From RHKX01 sp035759925 (GTDB lineage Bacteria; Actinomycetota; Thermoleophilia; Solirubrobacterales; 70-9): DNA of 12,275 bases. The notes under the pieces were generated by a model. The model was not told where the DNA came from. It searched no databases and saw only the letters and a program-made list of their open reading frames with translations. Position 1 is the stretch's first letter; each line of letters begins with the position of its first letter. The translations under genes were made by a program, and so were the position numbers. This document shows, piece after piece, positions 6,783 to 12,275 of the stretch. The stretch spans positions 1 to 12,275 of the forward strand of contig DASTTY010000093.1 in the NCBI GenBank assembly GCA_035759925.1. The letters run 5' to 3'.

Positions 6783-7592
6783 ATGAGCACCGTCGACCTC
6801 GAGGCAGTCAAAGCCAAGCAGCAGACCGTCTGGGCGAGCGGCGACTTCGCCGAGATCGCGACCACGATCGTCCCCGCCGCCGAGCGCCTCGTCGACGCCG
6901 CCGATTTGCACGCGGGCTGGAGCGTCCTCGACGTCGCGACCGGCAGCGGCAACGCAGCGATCGCCGCCGCACGGCTCGGCTGCCGCGCGACCGGCGCCGA
7001 CTACGTCCCGGCGCTGCTCGAACGCGGTCGCGAGCGCGCCCGGGCGGAGCGGCTCACGATCGACTTCGTCGAGGGCGACGCTGAGAACCTGCCGTTCGGC
7101 GACGCGTCGTTCGATGCGGTGACGAGCATCTACGGCGCGATGTTCGCGCCAGACCATGCCCGCACCGCCGCCGAGATGACCCGGGTCGCGCGGACCGGCG
7201 CGACGATCGCGCTCGGCAGCTGGACCCCCGAGGGGTTCCTGGGGGCGATGTTCCGGACGATCGGTGCCCACGTGCCGCCGCCGGCCGGGGTGGAGTCGCC
7301 GATGCTTTGGGGCACGGAGGACCACCTCGCCGAGATCTACGGCGACCGCGTCGAGTGGACCGCTCACGAGCGGCGCATCTTCACGTTCCGCTATCCGTCG
7401 GCGGAGGCTTTCGTCGACTTCTTCGCCACCTACTACGGGCCGACGCTGAAGGCCTTCGAGGCGGCCGGCGAGTCCCGCGACCAGCTCCGCTCCGACCTCA
7501 TCGATCTGGCCCGCGAGTGGGACCGCCTCGATGGCGACGACGCGATCGCGATCGACGGCGAGTACCTGGAGTCGGTAGGGCGGCGGATCTAG
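6783..7592 (+). CDS. Class I SAM-dependent methyltransferase (UbiE/Methyltransf_11-like)
   Basis: The product has 269 residues. The Rossmann SAM-binding core starts after an N-terminal helix region: motif I is VLDVATGSGN (48-57, Asp50 and the G-S-G loop), the acidic residue after strand 2 is Asp73 (ATGADYVPALLERGR), motif II is EGDAENLPF (97-105, Asp99 contacting the adenine), and FDAVTSIYGAMFAPD gives strand 4 with the usual post-motif. The C-terminal half (about 145-269) has the lid and substrate regions and is not specific. A small-molecule acceptor is likely; the exact substrate is unknown. Start choice is firm (AGGAGA seven bases upstream, candidate TTGACA promoter). Its TAG shares the CTAG tetranucleotide with the convergent hydrolase stop. 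Confidence 0.92.
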   Translation: MSTVDLEAVKAKQQTVWASGDFAEIATTIVPAAERLVDAADLHAGWSVLDVATGSGNAAIAAARLGCRATGADYVPALLERGRERARAERLTIDFVEGDAENLPFGDASFDAVTSIYGAMFAPDHARTAAEMTRVARTGATIALGSWTPEGFLGAMFRTIGAHVPPPAGVESPMLWGTEDHLAEIYGDRVEWTAHERRIFTFRYPSAEAFVDFFATYYGPTLKAFEAAGESRDQLRSDLIDLAREWDRLDGDDAIAIDGEYLESVGRRI

Positions 7593-8410
7593 CCGCCGAC
7601 TGCGGCGGCGATCAGCGACGCGACCATGCCGGGTGCCTCGAGCCCGGGGAGGTGGGCGACTCCGGGCAAGACGACCGCCGGCCCGGCACCGGGCAGCCGC
7701 TCGGCGAGAACCCGGCACTGGGCGACGAAGAACGGCAGATCGAGCTCACCGCAGGCGACGATCGCCGGAACCTGGATCTCCTCGAGCCGGGCCCAGGTCG
7801 GGAGCTCGGGCGGCGGGTCGGCGTCCCATTCGGCCGCCAGCGTGACGGCGTTCATCTCGAGAGCGAGCTCGCGGGCCGCGCCGCCGACCCGCCCCTCGGG
7901 GCCGCTCGGCCCGTCGAGCCAGAGGCGGACCTCATGACGGTTCACGGCTTCGAGGTCACCGGTCGCATCCGCGGCCTCGATGTCGGCGTCGATCCGTCGC
8001 GTGTCGGCGTCGAGCGCGTCCTCGTCGGGATCGGGCGCGCCGCTCACCGCCGGAGCGATCAGGACGAGGCCTGCGACGAGGCCGGGCTCGCTCGCCGCGA
8101 GGTCGAGGGCGATCCGGCCGCCCTGTGAGTTGCCGACGAGCCAGGCGGGTCGATCGGCGACGCCCTCGACGACGGACCGCAGGTCGCCGAGGTGGTCGGG
8201 CACTCCCGTTGCCGGGGTCTCGCCGAAGCCTCGGCGGTCGTAGGCGACGAGGTCGAGCCCGGCGAGCGCCGGCTCTGCTGCCACTGCCTGCCAGGCCCGC
8301 CGGTCGGTGACCCCGGCATGGAGGAGGATGACCGCCGGTCCCGGTCCCGGCCGGCGCTCGCCGGCCAGCACGGCTCCGTCGCCCATCGCGAACGTCACGC
8401 TCTCGCTCAC
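7589..8410 (-). CDS. Alpha/beta-fold hydrolase (Abhydrolase_6-like)
   Basis: The 273-residue cytosolic protein has a complete serine-hydrolase layout: PAVILLHAGVTDRRAW (about 25-40, oxyanion-hole strand), YDRRGFGET, nucleophile elbow G-N-S95-Q-G, acid Asp224 in CGELDLPF, and His253 in GVAHLPGLE near the C-terminus. A cap region covers about 125-190 (DPDEDALDADTRRIDADIE and following). Close relatives include 3-oxoadipate enol-lactonase-like and other ester hydrolases; the substrate cannot be assigned. The start is the GTG at 8410, because its GTG overlaps the TGA of the upstream gene in a GTGA, a typical translational-coupling junction; an ATG at 8386 is possible but would lose the first strand. 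The frame is open far upstream, but there it is a shadow of other genes. Confidence 0.9.
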   Translation of the reverse strand: MSESVTFAMGDGAVLAGERRPGPGPAVILLHAGVTDRRAWQAVAAEPALAGLDLVAYDRRGFGETPATGVPDHLGDLRSVVEGVADRPAWLVGNSQGGRIALDLAASEPGLVAGLVLIAPAVSGAPDPDEDALDADTRRIDADIEAADATGDLEAVNRHEVRLWLDGPSGPEGRVGGAARELALEMNAVTLAAEWDADPPPELPTWARLEEIQVPAIVACGELDLPFFVAQCRVLAERLPGAGPAVVLPGVAHLPGLEAPGMVASLIAAAVGG

Positions 8411-8748
8411 GGCCCCGAAGTTAGCCGCTGAGGCTGGGCCGCGAGCAGCTCGGTGAGCGTCCGCCGGGCGACATCGGAGTCGGGCGACTCCCAGAGGTGT
8501 CCGAGCGCGGCTGCAGCCAGTTGCAGCTCTGCGAGACCGGCGGCGGTCTCGGAGCTGAACCGCTCGAGCCAGCGGCTCGCCGCACGCGGATAGCGGGGAT
8601 CTCCGTCGCCGGCCATCAGCCGGCAGAGCTCGAGCGCGTCCGAGAGGGAGACGTGGGGGAGGTCGCGGGCGACGATCAGCGCCGTCGTCAGGTGTCCGAC
8701 CGCGAGCGCCTTCTTGAACCTGACGTGGTCGGAGCCATGCGAGCCCAT
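8407..8748 (-). CDS. Uncharacterised helical protein, first gene of the hydrolase operon
   Basis: The product has about 113 residues, MGSHGSDHVRFKKALAVGHL onward, predicted almost entirely alpha-helical (TTALIVARDLPHVSLSDALELCRLM, YPRAASRWLERFSSE, GLAELQLAAAALGHL). The order 'RF-kkAL-a-G ... A-eLp-vsL-DALeLc ... d-d-rYpRAA-RWLeRF' matches a short uncharacterised family common in Thermoleophilia and other actinobacteria, to my recollection. Its function is unknown. The GTGA overlap with the hydrolase strongly supports that it is real and co-transcribed. The start is uncertain: ATGs at 8784, 8757 and 8748 are in frame and none has a good SD. I prefer 8748 because the LexA-like palindrome then falls just upstream instead of inside the gene and because the family homology begins near RFKKAL. 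Confidence 0.75.
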   Translation of the reverse strand: MGSHGSDHVRFKKALAVGHLTTALIVARDLPHVSLSDALELCRLMAGDGDPRYPRAASRWLERFSSETAAGLAELQLAAAALGHLWESPDSDVARRTLTELLAAQPQRLTSGP

Positions 8749-8762
8749 CGAACGCATGTTCG
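8749..8762. promoter_or_regulatory. LexA (SOS) box, perfect Gram-positive consensus
   Basis: CGAAC-GCAT-GTTCG matches the Gram-positive LexA/DinR consensus CGAACRNRYGTTCG at every position, and the mycobacterial TCGAAC-N4-GTTCGA at 11 of 12 fixed positions (8748-8763). It lies between the divergent uspA-like gene (start 8813, 50 bp away) and the hydrolase operon (preferred start 8748). A second, overlapping palindrome CGCATG-TTCG-CATGCG spans 8753-8768. No lexA gene is visible in the window. Confidence 0.6.
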
Positions 8763-8774
8763 CATGCGCGGGCG

Positions 8775-8802
8775 TCGTCAGCATTCGCCGCGATCCGATT
8801 AA
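8775..8802 (+). promoter_or_regulatory. Weak candidate promoter of the UspA-like gene
   Basis: TCGTCA (8775-8780) and GATTAA (8797-8802) are 16 bp apart and each resembles the sigma-70 elements only partly. The LexA-like box ends 12 bp upstream of the candidate -35, close enough to influence transcription. Little more can be said. Confidence 0.22.
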
Positions 8803-8812
8803 GGTTTCCGCG

Positions 8813-9277
8813 ATGAGCGAGACCAGCGCTACGGGACCGATTCTGATCGCCTACGACGGCTCCGACCACGCGAAGGACGCGATCGCGCAGGCCGGACGCC
8901 AGCTTCGCGGCGATCGCCCGGTGATCGTCCTGACCGTCTGGGAGCCGCTCGATGCAGTGCCGTTCTGGGGTGTCCCGCTGGCGACGATGCCGGACGAGAT
9001 GACCGAGCAGGTCGTGGCCCAGGCCGAGGGTGTCGCCGCCGAGGGGGTCGCACTCGCTGCCGAGGCCGGCCTCGGGGTCGCCGAGGCGGAGGTCGAGCTC
9101 GGCGCCCCGGTCTGGGCGCGGATCGTCGAGACCGCCGAGCAGCGCGGGGCCTCGGTGATCGTGATCGGCGCTCACGGCCGGACCGGCATCGGTTTCGCGG
9201 TGATGGGGAGCGTCGCCAACGCGGTCGCACAGCGTGCCGACGTGCCGGTCCTGGTCACCCGCCTCCCGCGGGATTGA
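8813..9277 (+). CDS. Universal stress protein (UspA family), ATP-binding type
   Basis: The single-domain protein has 154 residues, the normal Usp length. It begins ILIAYDGSDHAKDAI with Asp15 at the ATP-binding position, has strand 2 VIVLTVWEP, and ends with the ATP-loop signature G119-x2-G122-x9-G132-S133 (GAHGRTGIGFAVMGS) followed by VPVLVTR. The intact G-2x-G-9x-G(S/T) motif places it in the ATP-binding branch; these dimeric cytosolic proteins are linked to stress and hypoxia or persistence responses. The ATG at 8813 has only AAGG (8801-8804) upstream. The frame is open to 8714, but the added residues are not family-like and overlap the divergent regulatory region. An FAD oxidoreductase follows on the same strand after 72 bp, so the two may be co-transcribed. 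Confidence 0.92.
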   Translation: MSETSATGPILIAYDGSDHAKDAIAQAGRQLRGDRPVIVLTVWEPLDAVPFWGVPLATMPDEMTEQVVAQAEGVAAEGVALAAEAGLGVAEAEVELGAPVWARIVETAEQRGASVIVIGAHGRTGIGFAVMGSVANAVAQRADVPVLVTRLPRD

Positions 9278-9349
9278 GCCGGCCGCTGCAGCGTGGCTCA
9301 GTAGGAGCTACGGACGTGCGAAGGCCCCGTTCCCGGCAGGATTGACTCG

Positions 9350-10693
9350 ATGTCCGAGGAGGCGTTCGAGGTCGTCGTCGCCGGCGGCGGCGTTGCCGCC
9401 CTCGAAGCCGTGCTCGCGATTCGCGCCGCCGAGTCCCCACCGGTGTCGGTGACGCTGCTGGCCCCGAGCCGCGAGTTCCGGCTGCAGGCGATGTCGGTCG
9501 CCGAGCCGTTCGGCGGCGACGCGCCGAAGCTCGACCTCGCCGGATTCTGCGCCGAACACGACGTCACCTACCGGCAGGAGGCGATCGCCGAGGTCTGGGG
9601 CGGGCCGCAGCGGATCCTGACCGACCGCGGCGAGGAGATCTTCTACGACGCGCTGCTGCTCGCCACCGGAGCCCGGCGATCCTCGGCGGTTCCGGGCTCG
9701 CATCCGTTCCGGGGCGCCGGCGACGTCCACTGGTTCGGGACCCTGCTCGAACGCCTCGACCGCGGCGCGATCGCCGACGTGATCTTCGCCGTCCCGCGCC
9801 AGGTCAAGTGGTCGCTGCCGGTCTGGGAGCTGGCGCTGCTGACCACCTCCTGGCTCGTCGACCGCGGCCGCAGCGACGCCGAGATCAGGGTCGTCACCCA
9901 CGAGTCGGCGCCGCTCGAGGCGCTCGGCAAGGTCGTCAGCGACCGGATCGCCGCGATGCTCGCCGAGGCCGGGATCGGGCTCGTCGCCGGAGCCGGAGTG
10001 ATCCGCTTCGACCAGGGGAAGCTCATCTGCGAGGGCGGGCAGGAGCTCCGCGCCGACGAGGTCGTCTCCCTGCCCGGTCTCGAGGTCCCAGAGATCCCCG
10101 GCGTCCCGCAGGGCCGACACGGCTTCATCGGCTGCGACGCGGAGATGCGCGTCGACGGCCTCGATCGGGTCTGGGCCGCAGGGGACTCGACCTGGTTCCC
10201 GATCAAGCAGGGCGGCCTGGCCGCCCAGGAGGCGGAGGTCGCCGCGGCCGGCATCCTCAGGGAGGCTGGCGCCGACATCGAGGTGCCACCGTTCAGCCCG
10301 CAGATCCGCGGCGCGCTGATCACCGGCAAGCAGCCGCAGTTCATGCGCGTCCAGCTCGGCGAGGAGGCCGACGCGGCGCTGACGAGCAGTCCCCTCTGGT
10401 GGCCGCCGATCAAGGTCGCCGGACCAAGGCTCAGCCCGTACCTCGCGCAGCGCTGGAGCATCGATCCCGAGGAGCCCGGCATGGAGCGAATCGAGGACCT
10501 CGAGCCCGCCAAGGACGAGCGAGAGCACGAGGCGGCGCTGCGTCTGTCGCTCGACTTCGCCGAGATCGACGCCCGCGAGGGCGACTACATCGATGCGCTG
10601 CGCTGGCTCGAGGTCGCCGAACGCCTCAACGTGACCCTGCCGGCCGACTACGTGCAGCGCCGCGACGACTGGCGTGCCGCCGCAAGGGCCTGA
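9350..10693 (+). CDS. FAD-dependent NAD(P)/quinone-type oxidoreductase (Pyr_redox_2 family)
   Basis: The product has 447 residues. The N-terminal dinucleotide-binding motif VVVAGGGVAALEAV (8-21) binds FAD, YDALLLATGAR is the 'ATG' motif, and RVWAAGDSTWFPIKQGGLAAQEAEVAA (Gly278-Asp279) is the C-terminal FAD-ribityl motif. Between them FAVPRQVKWSLPVWELALLTTSWL replaces a classical GxGxxG NAD site, as in NDH-2/sulfide:quinone reductase relatives. Only three cysteines are visible (FCAEHD, LICEGG, IGCDAE) and they are not placed as a clear redox pair, so I do not call it sulfide:quinone reductase. The last 70 or so residues (after ERIEDLEPAKDE) form an extra acidic helical, TPR-like tail ending at DDWRAAARA. 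It may be membrane-associated or cytosolic; no TM helix is seen. The start ATG has a weak AGGA. The gene follows uspA, suggesting a redox or energy-stress role. Confidence 0.88.
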   Translation: MSEEAFEVVVAGGGVAALEAVLAIRAAESPPVSVTLLAPSREFRLQAMSVAEPFGGDAPKLDLAGFCAEHDVTYRQEAIAEVWGGPQRILTDRGEEIFYDALLLATGARRSSAVPGSHPFRGAGDVHWFGTLLERLDRGAIADVIFAVPRQVKWSLPVWELALLTTSWLVDRGRSDAEIRVVTHESAPLEALGKVVSDRIAAMLAEAGIGLVAGAGVIRFDQGKLICEGGQELRADEVVSLPGLEVPEIPGVPQGRHGFIGCDAEMRVDGLDRVWAAGDSTWFPIKQGGLAAQEAEVAAAGILREAGADIEVPPFSPQIRGALITGKQPQFMRVQLGEEADAALTSSPLWWPPIKVAGPRLSPYLAQRWSIDPEEPGMERIEDLEPAKDEREHEAALRLSLDFAEIDAREGDYIDALRWLEVAERLNVTLPADYVQRRDDWRAAARA

Positions 10694-10696
10694 GCG

Positions 10697-10888
10697 CTAG
10701 TCGCGGACGAGCTTCCAGCCGGTCGGCCGCTTCTTGACCCGCCCGAGCGCCAGCAGCTCGTCGAGGCCCTGCTCGGCGTCGGCGCGCTCGATCCCCTCGT
10801 TCTGGGCGATCAGCGCGGGGGTATTGAGCGCCGGCTGCGTCTCGAGGCTGTCGAGGACGAGCTCTGCGTTCCTGCTCAGTTCGGTCAT
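10697..10888 (-). CDS. Mini winged-helix-like protein
   Basis: The 63-residue protein reads as a single winged-helix domain: helix SRNAELVLDSLET, helix NTPALIAQNEGI, recognition-type helix ADAEQGLDELLALGRV, then a hairpin wing KKRPTGWKLV. This resembles the DNA-binding part of DprA-C/MarR-like small proteins, but I cannot name a family. It could bind DNA as a dimer or be an accessory subunit. The SD is weak before the ATG at 10888. Its stop lies 3 bp from the stop of the convergent oxidoreductase gene, and it is divergent from the esterase gene (99-bp gap), which it might regulate. Sensible secondary-structure order and low arginine shadow content argue that it is real. Confidence 0.68.
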   Translation of the reverse strand: MTELSRNAELVLDSLETQPALNTPALIAQNEGIERADAEQGLDELLALGRVKKRPTGWKLVRD

Positions 10889-10987
10889 CGCGACCCGGCA
10901 GCCTGCCAGATCCGCGGCAGCGGCGCTCGGCCGCCCGGGCGCAGCCGGAAGCGCAACGATGGATGCGTGCTCGGGTTCTCAGAGACG

Positions 10988-12178
10988 ATGAGCCCGCTTC
11001 GCGCCGGATCGCTCGTTGCCGTGATCGCTGCCGGCCTCGCCGTCGTCGCCGGCTCCGCCGAAGCCGCGACGGCCGTGCGCGGGATCGACTACGACCTCGA
11101 TGGCTCCCCGGCGCCGGTGCCGGCGTCGCTCGGACAGCTCGACCTCTACCGGCCGGCCGGCGCCGTCGTCGGCGAACGCCGGCCGATCGTCGTCTACGTG
11201 CACGGTGGCGGCTGGCACAAGGGCGACAAGGCGAACGCCATCGCCGACAAGGTCGATCTCTTCACCGGCGCCGGCTACCTGTTCGCCAGCGTCAACTACC
11301 GGCTCTCGCCGAACCCGCCGGACCCCGCCTATCCGTCCGACCGCGTCCGATTCCCCGACCAGCCCGACGACGTCGCCGAGGCGATCGGCTGGATCGACCG
11401 CAACGCAGCCGGATACGGCGGCGACCCGCGGCGGATCATCCTGATCGGGCACTCGGCGGGGGCGCAGCTCGTCGCGCTGATCGGCGCCGACCCCGGCTAC
11501 GTGACTCGCTGGGGCGTCGATCCGCACCACCTGCTCGGAACGGTGCCGCTCGACGGGGTCTACGACATCGTCAGCCAGGCCGCCGGCCCGCGGCGGGCGC
11601 TCTTCTACAACGGGTTCGCGACGCCGGCCGAGAACGCGATCGACGACGCCTGGGAACGGGGATCGCCGATCCGCTTCGCCGACGCCGGCGATCCGCCGAC
11701 GTTGATCGTCACGCAGGCCGGCGTGCCGCCGCGGATCGCCGCCAGCGCCGCGTTCGCGGACGCCTTCGGACCCGGTCGCGGCGAGGTGATGACCGTGCCC
11801 TACGACCACGCCGGCATCAACAGGGCGGTTGGCGCTGACTCGGACCCGGCCGGCGAGACCACCGCGATCATGGGCTTCATCGAGCGGGCCCTCGCCGCCG
11901 CGAAGCCGCCGCGGACCACGATCGTCGCTCGGCCCGCGAAGCGGCTGAAGCTTCGCCGTCAACAGCGCCGCGTGCGGGTCCGGTTTCGGTTCCGGATGAA
12001 GGGCGAGGCGCGCGGGTTCAAGTGCCGTCTCGACGACGGCCGCTTCCGGCGTTGCTCGTCGCCGCGGAAGTACCGGGTGCCTCGCGGCCGCCACAGCTTC
12101 CGGGTCCGCGCGATCGGCGCCGGCGGTGAGCCCGGCCCGGTCGAGCAGGTCAGGTTCCGCGTCGTCCCGCACGGCTAG
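10988..12178 (+). CDS. Secreted alpha/beta-hydrolase (esterase/BD-FAE-like) with C-terminal Cys-containing beta domain
   Basis: The protein has 396 residues from the ATG at 10988; a GTG at 10967 adds seven residues. I prefer the ATG because it gives a compact signal peptide (MSPLR, hydrophobic core, cleavage near GSAEA). The catalytic domain (about 35-305) has the oxyanion motif H72-G-G-G-W76, nucleophile elbow G-H-S156-A-G, and His274 in PYDHAGIN. The usual Asp is not seen: the segment reads LIVTQAGVPPRIAAS where relatives have a 'G-x-x-D' loop; Asp in VPLDGVYD could substitute. After an arginine-rich linker (RLKLRRQQRRVRVRFRF) comes a domain of about 60 residues with FKCRLDDGRFRRCSSPRKY and GRHSFRVRAIGAGGEPGP, an Ig-like repeat often found in secreted Thermoleophilia proteins. 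Likely an extracellular carboxylesterase; its substrate is unknown. Confidence 0.85.
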   Translation: MSPLRAGSLVAVIAAGLAVVAGSAEAATAVRGIDYDLDGSPAPVPASLGQLDLYRPAGAVVGERRPIVVYVHGGGWHKGDKANAIADKVDLFTGAGYLFASVNYRLSPNPPDPAYPSDRVRFPDQPDDVAEAIGWIDRNAAGYGGDPRRIILIGHSAGAQLVALIGADPGYVTRWGVDPHHLLGTVPLDGVYDIVSQAAGPRRALFYNGFATPAENAIDDAWERGSPIRFADAGDPPTLIVTQAGVPPRIAASAAFADAFGPGRGEVMTVPYDHAGINRAVGADSDPAGETTAIMGFIERALAAAKPPRTTIVARPAKRLKLRRQQRRVRVRFRFRMKGEARGFKCRLDDGRFRRCSSPRKYRVPRGRHSFRVRAIGAGGEPGPVEQVRFRVVPHG

Positions 12179-12201
12179 ATGATCGATCTAGATGATTGAT
12201 C
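12176..12201 (+). repeat. 13-bp tandem direct repeat over the esterase stop codon
   Basis: TAGATGATCGATC (12176-12188) is followed directly by TAGATGATTGATC (12189-12201), differing at one base. The first copy begins with the esterase TAG stop. It looks like a small slippage duplication immediately after the gene and just before the terminator-like hairpin. Confidence 0.8.
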
Positions 12202-12231
12202 CCAAAGGGCCACCGGCTCGGCGGCCCTGGG
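12201..12231. terminator. Probable bidirectional terminator hairpin after the esterase gene
   Basis: AGGGCC pairs with GGCCCT, and inside it CCG pairs with CGG around a GCT loop, separated by an A/C mismatch. Outside it CCC and GGG extend the stem past an AA bulge. The hairpin lies between the esterase stop and a probable convergent gene end. There is no U-run on either side, which is common for actinobacterial terminators but lowers certainty. Confidence 0.6.
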
Positions 12232-12240
12232 CGACCGTCC

Positions 12241-12275
12241 TCAGGCCGGCTTCAGCGGCTCGGTGTCGGCCTCGG
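12241..12275 (-). CDS. C-terminal end of a gene entering from the right edge (partial)
   Basis: On the minus strand a frame reads EADTEPLKPA and stops with TGA at 12241-12243. Only ten codons are visible, so no family can be given. It is inferred from the hairpin at 12201-12231, which is placed as for two convergent genes, and from the plausible acidic/proline C-terminus. It could also be a chance frame. Confidence 0.35.
   Translation of the reverse strand, partial: EADTEPLKPA

Noticed and set aside
8411..9175. Extension of the alpha/beta hydrolase frame to 528 residues
   Set aside because: The extension is a shadow of the helical-protein and UspA genes; the GTGA junction and hydrolase homology fix the start near 8410.
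9308..10528. 406-codon minus-strand frame over the FAD oxidoreductase
   Set aside because: Composition is that of a shadow frame (Gly/Asp/Arg/Leu-rich, no motif), while the plus strand holds complete FAD motifs.
9350..10693. Naming the oxidoreductase sulfide:quinone reductase or NDH-2
   Set aside because: No clear catalytic cysteine pair for sulfide oxidation and no classical NADH-binding glycine loop; only the general Pyr_redox_2 family is supported.
10979..12172. 397-codon minus-strand frame over the secreted esterase
   Set aside because: No recognisable motif; antisense mirror of a gene with signal peptide and catalytic motifs.

Overview
The window is strongly GC-rich chromosomal DNA with Shine-Dalgarno (SD) sites of the GGAGG type. 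Its gene content suits a high-GC actinobacterium, most likely of the class Thermoleophilia (Solirubrobacterales-like). The pointers are a Sec-exported RTX-type repeat protein ending in a CG-x-G-x-D ... DCE cap, a secreted esterase carrying an FKCRLDDG...CSSP domain, a DUF4389 membrane protein and a Gram-positive type LexA box. The taxon is inferred from family resemblance, as no marker gene is present. I see no rRNA, tRNA, CRISPR array, transposase or phage gene.

Layout. Positions 1-1428 hold a 5'-truncated VOC/glyoxalase-fold gene, a small dimeric alpha/beta-barrel (ABM-like) protein and a GFA/Mss4-like zinc protein. Positions 1442-2632 encode a PAS plus class III nucleotidyl cyclase. Positions 2733-5614 hold a small, very basic secreted protein converging on a large secreted calcium-binding repeat protein built from about four 157-residue units. 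Positions 5835-7592 hold a DUF4389 membrane protein, a tiny two-helix membrane protein and a SAM methyltransferase. Positions 7589-8748 hold a two-gene operon, an uncharacterised helical protein coupled to an alpha/beta hydrolase. Facing it across a probable LexA (SOS) box is a UspA protein followed by an FAD oxidoreductase (8813-10693). The right end holds a mini winged-helix protein, a secreted two-domain esterase and the last few codons of a gene entering from the right.

Genome organisation is the most unusual global property. Sixteen genes have 15 junctions and 13 of these switch strand, so almost every gene is its own transcription unit. Convergent pairs are packed end to end. Two pairs share one CTAG tetranucleotide as both stop codons, one is separated by 3 bp and one by 13 bp. 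Clear hairpins are present only at the two wide convergent gaps (401-435 and 12201-12231).

No genes form a recognisable multi-gene pathway. The themes are cell-surface or secreted proteins (RTX protein, basic secreted protein, secreted esterase), stress response (UspA, LexA box, FAD oxidoreductase), cyclic-nucleotide signalling and small-molecule metabolism (VOC, ABM, GFA, methyltransferase, hydrolase). I did not find a convincing new defence or mobile system. The best leads are the LexA box between the divergent stress and hydrolase operons, the regular RTX array with its oppositely charged convergent neighbour, and the esterase that seems to lack its usual catalytic acid.
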